From: Streptomyces durocortorensis
Lineage (GTDB): Bacteria > Actinomycetota > Actinomycetes > Streptomycetales > Streptomycetaceae
DNA: 48,457 nucleotides
Direction of reading: 5' to 3'
Assembly (NCBI RefSeq): GCF_016901035.1
Contig: NZ_JAFEUF010000024.1
Coordinates: 2,058-50,514, forward strand
Part shown: positions 24,249-31,915 of the stretch, one piece after another
Layout: the number at the start of each line of letters is the position of its first letter
Position numbering within the stretch: the stretch's first letter is position 1
Made by a program: the position numbers and the translations under genes
Notes under the pieces: generated by a model
What the model was told of the DNA's origin: nothing
The model's database searches: none
The model's input: only the letters and a program-made list of their open reading frames with translations

Positions 24249-25973
24249 ATGGAGCCGAATTCCTCGCCGAACACGCCCACAGCCGCCGCCGACGCGTCCG
24301 TACGCGTCCCCGGCGCGCCTCACGAGCCGACCAGGCACGCCACCGGCGCCCACACCGACACCTTCGCGCGCGACCATCTCCCGCCGCCGGAACAGTGGCC
24401 GGAACTCCTCTTGGACGATCCGGCGCCGCGTTACCCCGACCGGCTGAACTGCGGACACGAGCTGCTGGACCGCACGGTCGAGGAGTACGGCGCCGACCGT
24501 CCCGCGCTGCGCTCCGGCGACGGGAGCGTCTGGAGCTACGGCGAGCTGCGGGAGACCGTGGACCGCATCGCCCATGTGCTGACGGACGACTTGGGCGTGG
24601 TGCCGGGCAACCGGGTGCTGCTGCGCGGTCCGACCACGCCCTGGCTGGCCGCCTGCTGGCTCGCCGTCATGAAGGCGGGCGCGGTCGCCGTCACCGTACT
24701 GGCGCAGGCGCGCGCCACGGAACTGGCCACCATCTGCTCGCTTGCGCGGATCAGCCACGCCCTGTGCGACGCCCGGTCCATGACGGATCTGGCGGAAGCG
24801 GACGTGGACGGGCTGCGGATCACCCTGTTCGGCGGGGACGGGCCCGAGGACCTCACCCGGCTGGCGGAGCGCAGGTCCGGTCCGTTCCGGACGGTGGACA
24901 CGGCCGCCGACGAGGTCGCGCTCATCGCGTTCACCTCGGGAACCACCGGGCGCCCCAAGGGCTGTATGCACCTGCACCGGGACCTCCTGGCCATAGCCGA
25001 CACCTTCTCCCGCCATGTGCTGCGCCCCTCGGCCGACGACGTGTTCGCGGGCAGCCCGCCGCTGGGCTTCACGTTCGGCCTGGGCGGGCTGCTGGTCTTC
25101 CCGCTGCGGGCCGGGGCCTCGACGCTGCTGCTGGAGCAGGCGGGTCCGCAGCACCTGCTGCCCGCACTGGTGAAGCACCGGGTGTCGGTGCTGTTCACCG
25201 CGCCCACGGCCTACCGCACGATGCTCGGGCAGTTGGACGGCCACGACCTGTCGGCGCTGCGGCGCTGCGTGTCGGCCGGGGAGAACCTCCCCGAGGCGAC
25301 CTGGCGGGCCTGGCGCGAGGCGACGGGGCTGCGCATCATCAACGGCATCGGGGCCACCGAACTGCTGCACATCTTCATCTCGGCCGCGGACGACGCGATC
25401 CGGCCGGGCATGACGGGGCTGCCGGTGCCGGGCTGGCAGGCCCGGGTGGTGGACGAGCACGGCGACGAGCTGCCGGACGGCGAGCCGGGCCTGCTCGCCG
25501 TGCGCGGCCCGGTCGGCTGCCGCTACCTCGCCGACCCCCGGCAGACGGAGTACGTCAGGCACGGCTGGAACATGACCGGCGACGCCTTCGTCCGCGAACC
25601 GGACGGCTACTTCCGTTACGTGGCCCGCGCCGACGACATGATCATCTCCTCCGGGTACAACATCGCGGGCCCCGAGGTGGAGGACGCCCTGCTGCGCCAT
25701 CCGGAGGTCGCGGAGGCGGCCGTGGTGGGCCGGGCGGACGAGCTGCGCGGCGAGATCGTGGTGGCGCACGTGGTGCTGACCGAGGGGTCGGAGCAGACGC
25801 CCGACTCGCTGCGCGCCCATATGAAGGCCAACCTGGCCCCGCACAAGTGCCCGCGCCTCTTCGTCTTCGAGGAGTCCCTGCCGCGTACGGCGACCGGCAA
25901 GCTCCAGCGGTTCCTGCTCCGGGAAGACGTCCGAAATGACCTCCGGGAGGACCTCCGGAAAGACAGAGCCTAG
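24249..25973 (+). CDS. 2-aminobenzoate-CoA ligase (AMP-forming)
   Basis: A 574-aa acyl-adenylate-forming enzyme. Motifs: the phosphate loop FTSGTTGRPKGCMHLHRD, GIGATELLHIF in the A5 region, YVRHGWNMTGDAF, YVARADDMIISSGYNIAG at the hinge, and the catalytic Lys near the end in LPRTATGKLQR. The LHIF after GATE and the HRD after the P-loop fit the benzoate/2-aminobenzoate-CoA ligase branch rather than acetyl- or long-chain-acyl ligases. It activates an aromatic acid with ATP and CoA, the first step of this pathway. The start at 24249 has AAGGGGGCG 8 nt upstream. A PaaX-type regulator follows after 9 bp and is probably cotranscribed. The substrate is inferred from the monooxygenase/reductase partner; salicylate is the main alternative. 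Confidence 0.85.
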   Translation: MEPNSSPNTPTAAADASVRVPGAPHEPTRHATGAHTDTFARDHLPPPEQWPELLLDDPAPRYPDRLNCGHELLDRTVEEYGADRPALRSGDGSVWSYGELRETVDRIAHVLTDDLGVVPGNRVLLRGPTTPWLAACWLAVMKAGAVAVTVLAQARATELATICSLARISHALCDARSMTDLAEADVDGLRITLFGGDGPEDLTRLAERRSGPFRTVDTAADEVALIAFTSGTTGRPKGCMHLHRDLLAIADTFSRHVLRPSADDVFAGSPPLGFTFGLGGLLVFPLRAGASTLLLEQAGPQHLLPALVKHRVSVLFTAPTAYRTMLGQLDGHDLSALRRCVSAGENLPEATWRAWREATGLRIINGIGATELLHIFISAADDAIRPGMTGLPVPGWQARVVDEHGDELPDGEPGLLAVRGPVGCRYLADPRQTEYVRHGWNMTGDAFVREPDGYFRYVARADDMIISSGYNIAGPEVEDALLRHPEVAEAAVVGRADELRGEIVVAHVVLTEGSEQTPDSLRAHMKANLAPHKCPRLFVFEESLPRTATGKLQRFLLREDVRNDLREDLRKDRA

Positions 25974-25982
25974 AGTGATCAC

Positions 25983-26801
25983 GTGGCCGAGTTGCGCACC
26001 CCCCGTTCCCTGATCATCACGCTCTACGGCGCGTACGGCCGTCCGGCGGACGGCTCGCCGTTCGCGGTGTCGGAGCTGATCCGCCTGCTGCACGCCGTGG
26101 GCGTCGACGCCCCGTCCGTACGCTCCTGCGTCTCGCGGCTGAAGCGGCGCGGGCTGCTGGTGGCCGCCCGGGCCGGGGACGGCTCGGCGGGGTACGCACT
26201 GTCGCCCGACGCCCGGCAGCTGCTGGACGACGGGGACCGGCGGATCTACCGGCACCCCGCGCCGAGCCTCGCCGACGGCTGGGTGCTCGCGGTGTTCTCG
26301 GTACCCGAGGCGGAGCGCAGCAAGCGTCATGTGCTGCGCTCCCGGCTGGCCCGCCTCGGCTTCGGCACGGCGGCCCCCGGGGTGTGGATCGCGCCGGCCG
26401 GGCTGTACGAGGAGACCCGGCACACCCTTCAGCGGCTCGAACTCGCCCCGTACGTCGACCTGTTCCGCGGCGAGCACCTCGGCTTCGCCGCCACCCGCGA
26501 GGCGGTGGCCCGCTGGTGGGACCTGGACACGGTGGCGCGGCTGCACCACGACTTCCTGGAGCTGCACGAGCCGGTGCTGCGGGACTGGGAGGCGTCCGGA
26601 GCCGACGGCCCGCCCCGCCCGCAGACCGCCTACCGGGACTATCTGCTGGCGCTGGACTCGTGGCGGCAACTCCCCTACGCGGACCCGGGACTTCCCGCGG
26701 AGCTGCTGCCCGCGGACTGGCCGGGCGGCCGGTCGGCGGAGGTGTTCGGTCGGCTGCACGAGCGGCTGCGGGACTCCGGGGAGCTCTTCGTACGGGAGTG
26801 A
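25983..26801 (+). CDS. PaaX family transcriptional regulator
   Basis: A 272-aa regulator related to PaaX, the phenylacetyl-CoA-responsive repressor. The N-terminal winged helix has RSLIITLYGAYGR, a recognition helix region APSVRSCVSRLKRRGLL, then the mid-domain DGWVLAVFSVPEAERSKRHVLRSRLARLGFGTAAPGVW (given in part) typical of PaaX, and a C-terminal YRDYLLALDSWRQLPYADPGLP segment. It starts at a GTG 9 bp after the ligase gene. By analogy it would sense an aryl-CoA made by the ligase and control this cluster. It differs from Azoarcus, where the 2-aminobenzoate clusters carry a MarR-type regulator. Confidence 0.9.
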   Translation: MAELRTPRSLIITLYGAYGRPADGSPFAVSELIRLLHAVGVDAPSVRSCVSRLKRRGLLVAARAGDGSAGYALSPDARQLLDDGDRRIYRHPAPSLADGWVLAVFSVPEAERSKRHVLRSRLARLGFGTAAPGVWIAPAGLYEETRHTLQRLELAPYVDLFRGEHLGFAATREAVARWWDLDTVARLHHDFLELHEPVLRDWEASGADGPPRPQTAYRDYLLALDSWRQLPYADPGLPAELLPADWPGGRSAEVFGRLHERLRDSGELFVRE

Positions 26802-26840
26802 GGCAGCCCGGCACGCAGAAGGGACGGACACGTCGGGTTG

Positions 26841-27419
26841 TCAGACGCGGCCCAGCTCGGCAGCGCCGAAGGAGACGTCGAACCGGTCGCACCAGATGCT
26901 GATGCTCGTGAAGGCCGCCGGGTCGAGGCCCGCGGGCAGCCGGTAGTTGTGGGATCCCTTGTTGCCCTTCAGCCTGCCGAGGCTCTCGTGGCGACCGTCG
27001 TCGAAGACGAACCAGCCCGCCCGCCCCTCCTTCACCGGTGCGTCGGTCAGCCAGACCCTGAGATCCGGGCCGTTGCTGGTGTCGAGGTCCTCCAGCCGCA
27101 CGATGTGCGAGCCGTCGGCGAGCCGCAGCAGCTTCACGGTGCCGGACGTGGCGTGCTCGTGACTGATGAGGTTGCCGGAGGCCACCGTCACCGGCGCCGC
27201 CCGGTCGGGGCCGGGAGCCTGTTGCGGCGTCGCCGCCCGGCTCGCGGAGGTGTCGGCGGACTCCGCGGCCGTCGCCTCGGGCAGGGCCTCCCGCACGGTC
27301 TCGTCCTGCCACAGCTTCCAGGGCTGGAACCAGCAGAGCCCCACGCCCACCAGCACCACGGCCACTGCCAGGGCCCCCGCCACCATCGGCCGCGTCAGAG
27401 TTCCGCGCACCCGTCCCAT
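26841..27419 (-). CDS. DM13-domain membrane-anchored protein
   Basis: A 192-aa protein with a short basic start, one N-terminal helix (MVAGALAVAVVLVGVGLCWF), a Thr/Ala/Pro-rich linker, and a C-terminal DM13 domain (about 85-190). That domain begins GNLISHEHATSGTVKLL and ends with SISIWCDRFDVSFGAAEL, including the single conserved Cys and the LKGNKGSHNYRLP block. DM13 domains are proposed to carry electrons or bind a redox cofactor outside the cell. The ATG at 27419 is preceded by GGAGGAACC. It is convergent with paaX and breaks up the catabolic cluster; no link to the aromatic pathway is visible. Confidence 0.88.
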   Translation of the reverse strand: MGRVRGTLTRPMVAGALAVAVVLVGVGLCWFQPWKLWQDETVREALPEATAAESADTSASRAATPQQAPGPDRAAPVTVASGNLISHEHATSGTVKLLRLADGSHIVRLEDLDTSNGPDLRVWLTDAPVKEGRAGWFVFDDGRHESLGRLKGNKGSHNYRLPAGLDPAAFTSISIWCDRFDVSFGAAELGRV

Positions 27420-27613
27420 TCCGGTTCCTCCACTACATCGGCTCGCCGGATACACTCCCTCCGGTCCGGAGCACCATCCAATCCGACCGACCCCACCCGC
27501 GGCGACCGCTCCCGGATGACGAGAGTCTTACGGCATCACCGCCGCCGGACGCCGGGGAGCGGGTTCTTCGTGCGCGGGACAGCGCTCTGGGCGCGGGGGA
27601 TACGGAGGGACAC

Positions 27614-28069
27614 ATGACTGCGGAGTCCGTGACGCCGCAGCCCGTGACGCCCGAGCTGCTGTGGCTCGTCGCCGCCAACGTGGTGCGGTGGCGGCGGTAC
27701 GGGGACGGCGGGCAGAAGTTGCGGCCGGGGACGAAGTCGTACCGGGGCGGGGCGAAGGTGTACGTCGTCGACACCTACCCGGGCATGGGGCATGAGCAGG
27801 TGACCACCATCGGGCGGGCCCGCACCGGCCGTTGGATCACCGTCGACACGGGCTCGCGCCATCTGCACACCTTCCGGGCCAAGCAGGTGTTCGCGCCGGC
27901 CGTGCTGCGGCGGGCCGACTCGATCGCGGTGCGCCCGCAGACCCGGGAGGAGGCCCAGGAGCTGGCCGCGCTGCTGGAGCGGCTCGCCGCCACGTACCGC
28001 GAGACCCACCACGGCGCACCCCACCCCACGCCGTGCCTCTGCCACACGTGTCTGGTCACCCCAGGGTGA
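27614..28069 (+). CDS. Hypothetical conserved protein
   Basis: A 151-aa soluble protein that I do not assign to a named family. Features: a beta-like segment VVRWRRYGDGGQKLRPGTKS then GGAKVYVVDTYPGMGHEQ, a WITVDTGSRHLHTFRAKQVF block, a helix QTREEAQELAALLERLAA, and a Cys-containing C-terminus PCLCHTC that could bind a metal. There is no signal peptide or membrane helix. GGAGGGACAC precedes the ATG. Its last 14 bp overlap the 3' end of the convergent monooxygenase/reductase gene. Confidence 0.75.
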   Translation: MTAESVTPQPVTPELLWLVAANVVRWRRYGDGGQKLRPGTKSYRGGAKVYVVDTYPGMGHEQVTTIGRARTGRWITVDTGSRHLHTFRAKQVFAPAVLRRADSIAVRPQTREEAQELAALLERLAATYRETHHGAPHPTPCLCHTCLVTPG

Positions 28070-30347
28070 GCCGGGGTTTCGGGGCGTCCGTACGGCCGGT
28101 GGGCGGGGTGCGGCTGCCCGCGTCGTACGGGAGGGGCCAGGGCGCGCCCGGTCCGGTGTAGCCCTGTTCGGCCGCCGCGTGGAGGGTCCAGTGCGGGTCG
28201 TACAGGTGGGGGCGGGCCAGGGCGCAGAGGTCGGCGCGGCCCGCGAGGAGAAGGGAGTTGACGTCGTCCCAGGAGGAGATCGCGCCGACCGCGATGACGG
28301 GGACGTCCACGGAGTTGCGGATCCGGTCGGCGTACGGGGTCTGGTACGAGCGGCCGTATTCGGGGCGCTCCTCGGGCACGACCTGGCCGGTCGAGACGTC
28401 GACGGCGTCGGCCCCGTGCTCGGCGAAGGCGCGGGCGATCGTGACGGCGTCCTCGGCGTCGGTGCCGCCATCGGCCCAGTCGGTTGCGGAGATCCGCACG
28501 GTCATCGGCCGTTCCTCCGGCCATACTTCGCGCACGGCGTCGAAGACTTCGAGGGGGAAGCGGAGGCGGCCCTGCAGGGTTCCGCCGTAGGCGTCGGTGC
28601 GACGGTTGGTGAGCGGGGAGAGGAAGCCGGAGAGCAAGTAGCCGTGGGCACAGTGCAGTTCGAGGAGGTCGAAGCCGCTGCTCGCGGCGCGCCGGGCGGC
28701 CGCCACGAACTGCTCGCGCACGGCGTCGAGTCCGGCCCGGTCCAGCTCGGCGGGGACCTGACTGACGCCGGGGGCGTACGGGAGCGGGGAGGCAGCTGCC
28801 AGGGGCCAGTTGCCGCTGTCCAGGGGCTGGTCGATGCCCTCCCACATGAGCTTGGTGGAGCCCTTGCGGCCGGAGTGGCCGAGCTGGACGCCGATGGCAG
28901 CGCCGGGGGCGGAGGTGTGGACGAAGTCGGTGATCCGCCGCCAGGCCGCCGCCTGTTCGTCGTTCCACAGGCCCGTGCAGCCGGGGGTGATGCGGCCCTC
29001 GGGGCTGACGCAGACCATCTCGGTCATGGTGAGTCCGGCGCCGCCGAGCGCGCGGGCCCCGAGGTGGACGAGGTGGAAGTCGCCGGGGAGCCCGTCGGTG
29101 GCGGAGTACATGTCCATCGGGGAGACGACGACGCGGTTGCGCAGCTCCAGGCCGCGCAGCCGGAACGGGGTGAACATCGGCGGGGTGCCGGGCGGGCAGC
29201 CGAACTCCTCCTCGACGGCGGCGGTGAACGAGGCGTCGCGCAGCCGGAGGTTGTCGTGGGTGACCCGGCGGCTGCGGGTGAGCAGGTTGAACGCGAAGCG
29301 CCGGGGCGGCTGGTCGACGTAGTGGGCCAGCTCCTCGAACCAGCGCAGACTGGCCGCGGCCGCCCGCTGGGTCGAGGCGACGACCGGGCGGCGCTCGGCC
29401 TCGTACGCCGTCAACGCGGACGGCAGGTCGGGCTGTTCCTCGACACAGGCGGCGAGCGCGAGGGCGTCCTCGACGGCGAGCTTGGTGCCGGAGCCGATGG
29501 AGAAGTGGGCGGTGTGGGCCGCGTCACCGATGAGCACGGTGTTGCCGTGGGACCAGCGGGAGTTGGTGACCGTACGGAAGGCGAGCCAGGAGGACCGGTT
29601 GCCGCGCAGGGGGCGGCCGTCCAGGGCCTCGGTGAAGAACTTGGCGCAACGGGCGGTGGATTCGGCCGGGTCACAGGTGTCGAGCCCCGCGGCGCGCCAC
29701 ACCTCCTCGCGCATCTCGACGATGACGGTGGAGGCGTCGGCGGCGTACGGGTAGCCGTGCAACTGCATGACGCCGTAGGGCGTTTCGGCGACCTCGAAGC
29801 GGAAGGCGTCGAGCGCGAAGTCGGCGGCGAGCCAGATGTAGCGGTTGCGGTGTTCGGTGACGCTCGGGCCGAAGGCGTCGGCGTGCGCGGCGCGGGTGGC
29901 GCTGTGCACCCCGTCGGCGGCGATGACCAGGTCGTGGTGGGCGGCCAGCTCGGCGGCGGGCGGGGCCGGGGTGCGGAAGCGGAGGTCGACGCCGAGGGCG
30001 GCGCAGCGCTCGTGCAGGATCTCCAGGAGTCGGCGGCGGCCGAGGGCGGCGAAGCCGTGTCCGCCGGAGGTGTGGGTGCGGCCGCGGTGGGCGATGTCGA
30101 TGGTGTCCCAGCGGACGAATTCGCGGCCGAGGGCGCGGTACACCTCGGGGTCGGCGTGTTCGATGCCGCCGAGGGTCTCGTCGGAGAGGACGACGCCGAA
30201 GCCGAAGGTGTCGTCGGGGGCGTTGCGCTCGAAGACGGTGACCTCGCGGTCGGGGTCGAGGCGCTTGAGGAGCGCCGCGGCGTAGAGCCCGCCGGGGCCG
30301 CCGCCGATGACCGCGATGCGCCGCACGGCTGTGCTCTCGCGGGTCAT
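28056..30347 (-). CDS. 2-aminobenzoyl-CoA monooxygenase/reductase (flavoprotein fusion)
   Basis: A 763-aa two-domain flavoenzyme. Residues about 1-385 are an FAD aromatic hydroxylase: IAVIGGGPGGLYAAALLKR (GxGxxG), and VLIGDAAHTAHFSIGSGTKL (GD motif). Residues about 395-763 are an old yellow enzyme: PMFTPFRLRGLELRNRVVV, IGVQLGHSGRKGS, and LHCAHGYLLSGFLSPLTNRR with the His-x2-His-like substrate site. This fusion is the known architecture of 2-aminobenzoyl-CoA monooxygenase/reductase (about 87 kDa in Azoarcus), which hydroxylates and reduces the ring of 2-aminobenzoyl-CoA; database entries often call it salicylyl-CoA 5-hydroxylase/oxidoreductase. The ATG at 30347 lies 2 bp after the enoyl-CoA hydratase stop. 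It overlaps the convergent hypothetical gene by 14 bp. Confidence 0.92.
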   Translation of the reverse strand: MTRESTAVRRIAVIGGGPGGLYAAALLKRLDPDREVTVFERNAPDDTFGFGVVLSDETLGGIEHADPEVYRALGREFVRWDTIDIAHRGRTHTSGGHGFAALGRRRLLEILHERCAALGVDLRFRTPAPPAAELAAHHDLVIAADGVHSATRAAHADAFGPSVTEHRNRYIWLAADFALDAFRFEVAETPYGVMQLHGYPYAADASTVIVEMREEVWRAAGLDTCDPAESTARCAKFFTEALDGRPLRGNRSSWLAFRTVTNSRWSHGNTVLIGDAAHTAHFSIGSGTKLAVEDALALAACVEEQPDLPSALTAYEAERRPVVASTQRAAAASLRWFEELAHYVDQPPRRFAFNLLTRSRRVTHDNLRLRDASFTAAVEEEFGCPPGTPPMFTPFRLRGLELRNRVVVSPMDMYSATDGLPGDFHLVHLGARALGGAGLTMTEMVCVSPEGRITPGCTGLWNDEQAAAWRRITDFVHTSAPGAAIGVQLGHSGRKGSTKLMWEGIDQPLDSGNWPLAAASPLPYAPGVSQVPAELDRAGLDAVREQFVAAARRAASSGFDLLELHCAHGYLLSGFLSPLTNRRTDAYGGTLQGRLRFPLEVFDAVREVWPEERPMTVRISATDWADGGTDAEDAVTIARAFAEHGADAVDVSTGQVVPEERPEYGRSYQTPYADRIRNSVDVPVIAVGAISSWDDVNSLLLAGRADLCALARPHLYDPHWTLHAAAEQGYTGPGAPWPLPYDAGSRTPPTGRTDAPKPRLTLG

Positions 30348-30349
30348 GG

Positions 30350-31177
30350 CTACCGCCCCTGCCACTTCGGGGGCCGCTTCTCGGTGAAGGCGGCGTGGAA
30401 CTCGGCGTAGTCCTCGCCGTGCATCAGGAGGGCCTGGGTGTTGGCGTCGAGCTCGACGGAGGCGGCCAGCGGCATGTCCAGCTCGGCGGTGAGCAAGGCC
30501 TTGGTCTGGGCGAGGGCGAGGGCGGGTCCGTCGGCGAGGCGGCGGGCCAGCTCGGCGGCGCGCTCGTCGGCCTTCCCCTCCTCGGTCAGCTCGCTGATCA
30601 GGCCGATCCGCTCCGCCTCGGGGGCGCGGACGGCGTCGCCGAGCATCAGGAGCCGGGTGGCGTGGCCGAGGCCGACGACCCGGGGCAGCAGATAGGCCGC
30701 GCCCATGTCGCCGCCGGAGAGGCCGACCCGGGTGAAGAGGAAGGCGAAGCGGGCCGCGGGGTCGGCGATCCGGAAGTCGGCTGCGAGGGCCAGCACGGCT
30801 CCGGCGCCCGCCGCGACGCCGTGGACGGCGGCGACGACGGGGAAAGGGCACTCCCGCAGGGCCCGGACGACCTGTCCGGTCATCCGGTTGAAGTCGAGGA
30901 GCTGCGCGGTGTCCATGGCCAGGGTGGCACCGATGATCTCGTCGACGTCGCCGCCGGAGCAGAAGCCGCGCCCCTCCCCGGCGAGGACGAGGGCGCGGAC
31001 GGAGCGTTCGCGGGAGAGCTCGGCGAGGAGGTCGCGCAGATCGGCATAGGCGCCGAAGGTGAGCGCGTTGAGTTTCTCGGGGCGGGAGAATGTGACGGTT
31101 GCCACACCGCCGTCCCGGGTCAGCCGGAGATGACGCCATTCCTCGGTGCTCGGGGCCGAGCTGGGAAACGGGCTCAT
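30350..31177 (-). CDS. Enoyl-CoA hydratase/isomerase family protein
   Basis: A 275-aa crotonase-fold enzyme. It has VTFSRPEKLNALTFGAY, GRGFCSGGDVDEIIG for the first oxyanion-hole strand, and AAVHGVAAGAGAVLALAADFRIA with the second. The usual catalytic Glu positions near LPRVVG and the FTRVGLSGGDMGAAYLLPR segment agree with hydratase-like members, but the exact reaction is not fixed. AGGGGATC precedes the ATG. It is the first gene of the two-gene minus-strand operon with the monooxygenase/reductase, so it most likely adds water to, or opens, the ring-reduced CoA intermediate. The third beta-oxidation-type enzyme, a 3-hydroxyacyl-CoA dehydrogenase, is not found in the window. Confidence 0.88.
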   Translation of the reverse strand: MSPFPSSAPSTEEWRHLRLTRDGGVATVTFSRPEKLNALTFGAYADLRDLLAELSRERSVRALVLAGEGRGFCSGGDVDEIIGATLAMDTAQLLDFNRMTGQVVRALRECPFPVVAAVHGVAAGAGAVLALAADFRIADPAARFAFLFTRVGLSGGDMGAAYLLPRVVGLGHATRLLMLGDAVRAPEAERIGLISELTEEGKADERAAELARRLADGPALALAQTKALLTAELDMPLAASVELDANTQALLMHGEDYAEFHAAFTEKRPPKWQGR

Positions 31178-31253
31178 GGAGGGATCCCCTTCAGCGATCG
31201 GGCTGGTGCCGGCCGTGCGCGGGTCGCGTTCCGCCTCGAAGTTATCACTCCTG

Positions 31254-31269
31254 CGTGACTGCCGTCACG
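31254..31269 (-). promoter_or_regulatory. Operator-like palindrome before the enoyl-CoA hydratase operon
   Basis: CGTGAC (31254-31259) and GTCACG (31264-31269) form a perfect 6-bp dyad with a 4-bp spacer, about 80 nt upstream of the hydratase start. On the minus strand GTGACG overlaps the -35 place and GATAAC (about 31241-31246) can serve as the -10, with a spacer of about 16 bp. A protein bound to the dyad would block the promoter. The CCGTCAC half-site also occurs in the ligase promoter. Confidence 0.45.
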
Positions 31270-31465
31270 AGGTCGCAATACCGCATCCATGAGACTGTTG
31301 TGGCGAAAGTCCCCTTTGCTCCGGCCGACCGCCTCTATGGCTGGGCCGGAGCGGTTCGTAAGGTTGAAACCGGGAAGTCCCGACACGCGAACACGAGAAG
31401 ACGTGAACCCGAGAAGTCGAGACCTCCCGCTTCGAGGAACAACCGCTCCCGAACGGAACCCTGCC

Positions 31466-31915
31466 GTGCCGCCCGATGTCCCCGTCCCCGCCTCCTGGCG
31501 CATCGCCCTGCCGCACTCCACCGCGGCCGTGCCGATCGCCCGCGCTCTCATCCGTACGGCGCTGTCGGACATCGACGCCCCGGCCGACAGCGACACCGCC
31601 GAACTGCTGACCGCCGAACTGGTGGCCAACGCGGTCGAGCACACGCTGGGCGGTGAGCCCATCGAGCTGGTCGTGGAGCTGCTGCCGACCGGCTGCCAGG
31701 TCGAGGTGCACGACCGCGACCCCGCTCCGCCGGGCGACCTGTCCCGGCCGCAGCCGGGCTGTGAGGTCGATCCCTGGCAGGAGCACGGCCGCGGCCTGCT
31801 GCTCATCCGGACCCTCAGCTCCGCGTGCGGTCACCGCACCACGGAGCACGGCAAGGCCGTCTGGTTCACGCTTCCGGCGATACCGGCCCAGCCGGGTCCG
31901 TCCCCGGGGAGCTGA
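31466..31915 (+). CDS. Anti-sigma-type ATP-binding protein (HATPase_c_2)
   Basis: A small GHKL ATPase of the Streptomyces regulator type, related to SpoIIAB/RsbW. The N-box is ELLTAELVANAVEHTLG, the metal/adenine region VEVHDRDPAPP, and the G2 box HGRGLLLIRTLSSACG. I set the start at the GTG 31466 (149 aa, preceded by GGAAC). The frame is open to an ATG at 31289, but those 59 codons are full of codons rare in Streptomyces (TTG, AGA, CGA, CTT, TCT) and carry no homology. It may bind a sigma factor or anti-anti-sigma protein, or act as a stand-alone sensor partner; no partner gene is adjacent. The gap 31178-31465 otherwise holds only the hydratase promoter. Confidence 0.8.
   Translation: MPPDVPVPASWRIALPHSTAAVPIARALIRTALSDIDAPADSDTAELLTAELVANAVEHTLGGEPIELVVELLPTGCQVEVHDRDPAPPGDLSRPQPGCEVDPWQEHGRGLLLIRTLSSACGHRTTEHGKAVWFTLPAIPAQPGPSPGS

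Noticed and set aside
31289-31465. Longer N-terminus for the anti-sigma-type ATPase
   Set aside because: Codons here are atypical (TTG, AGA, CGA, CTT, TCT) and there is no homology, so it is leader DNA.
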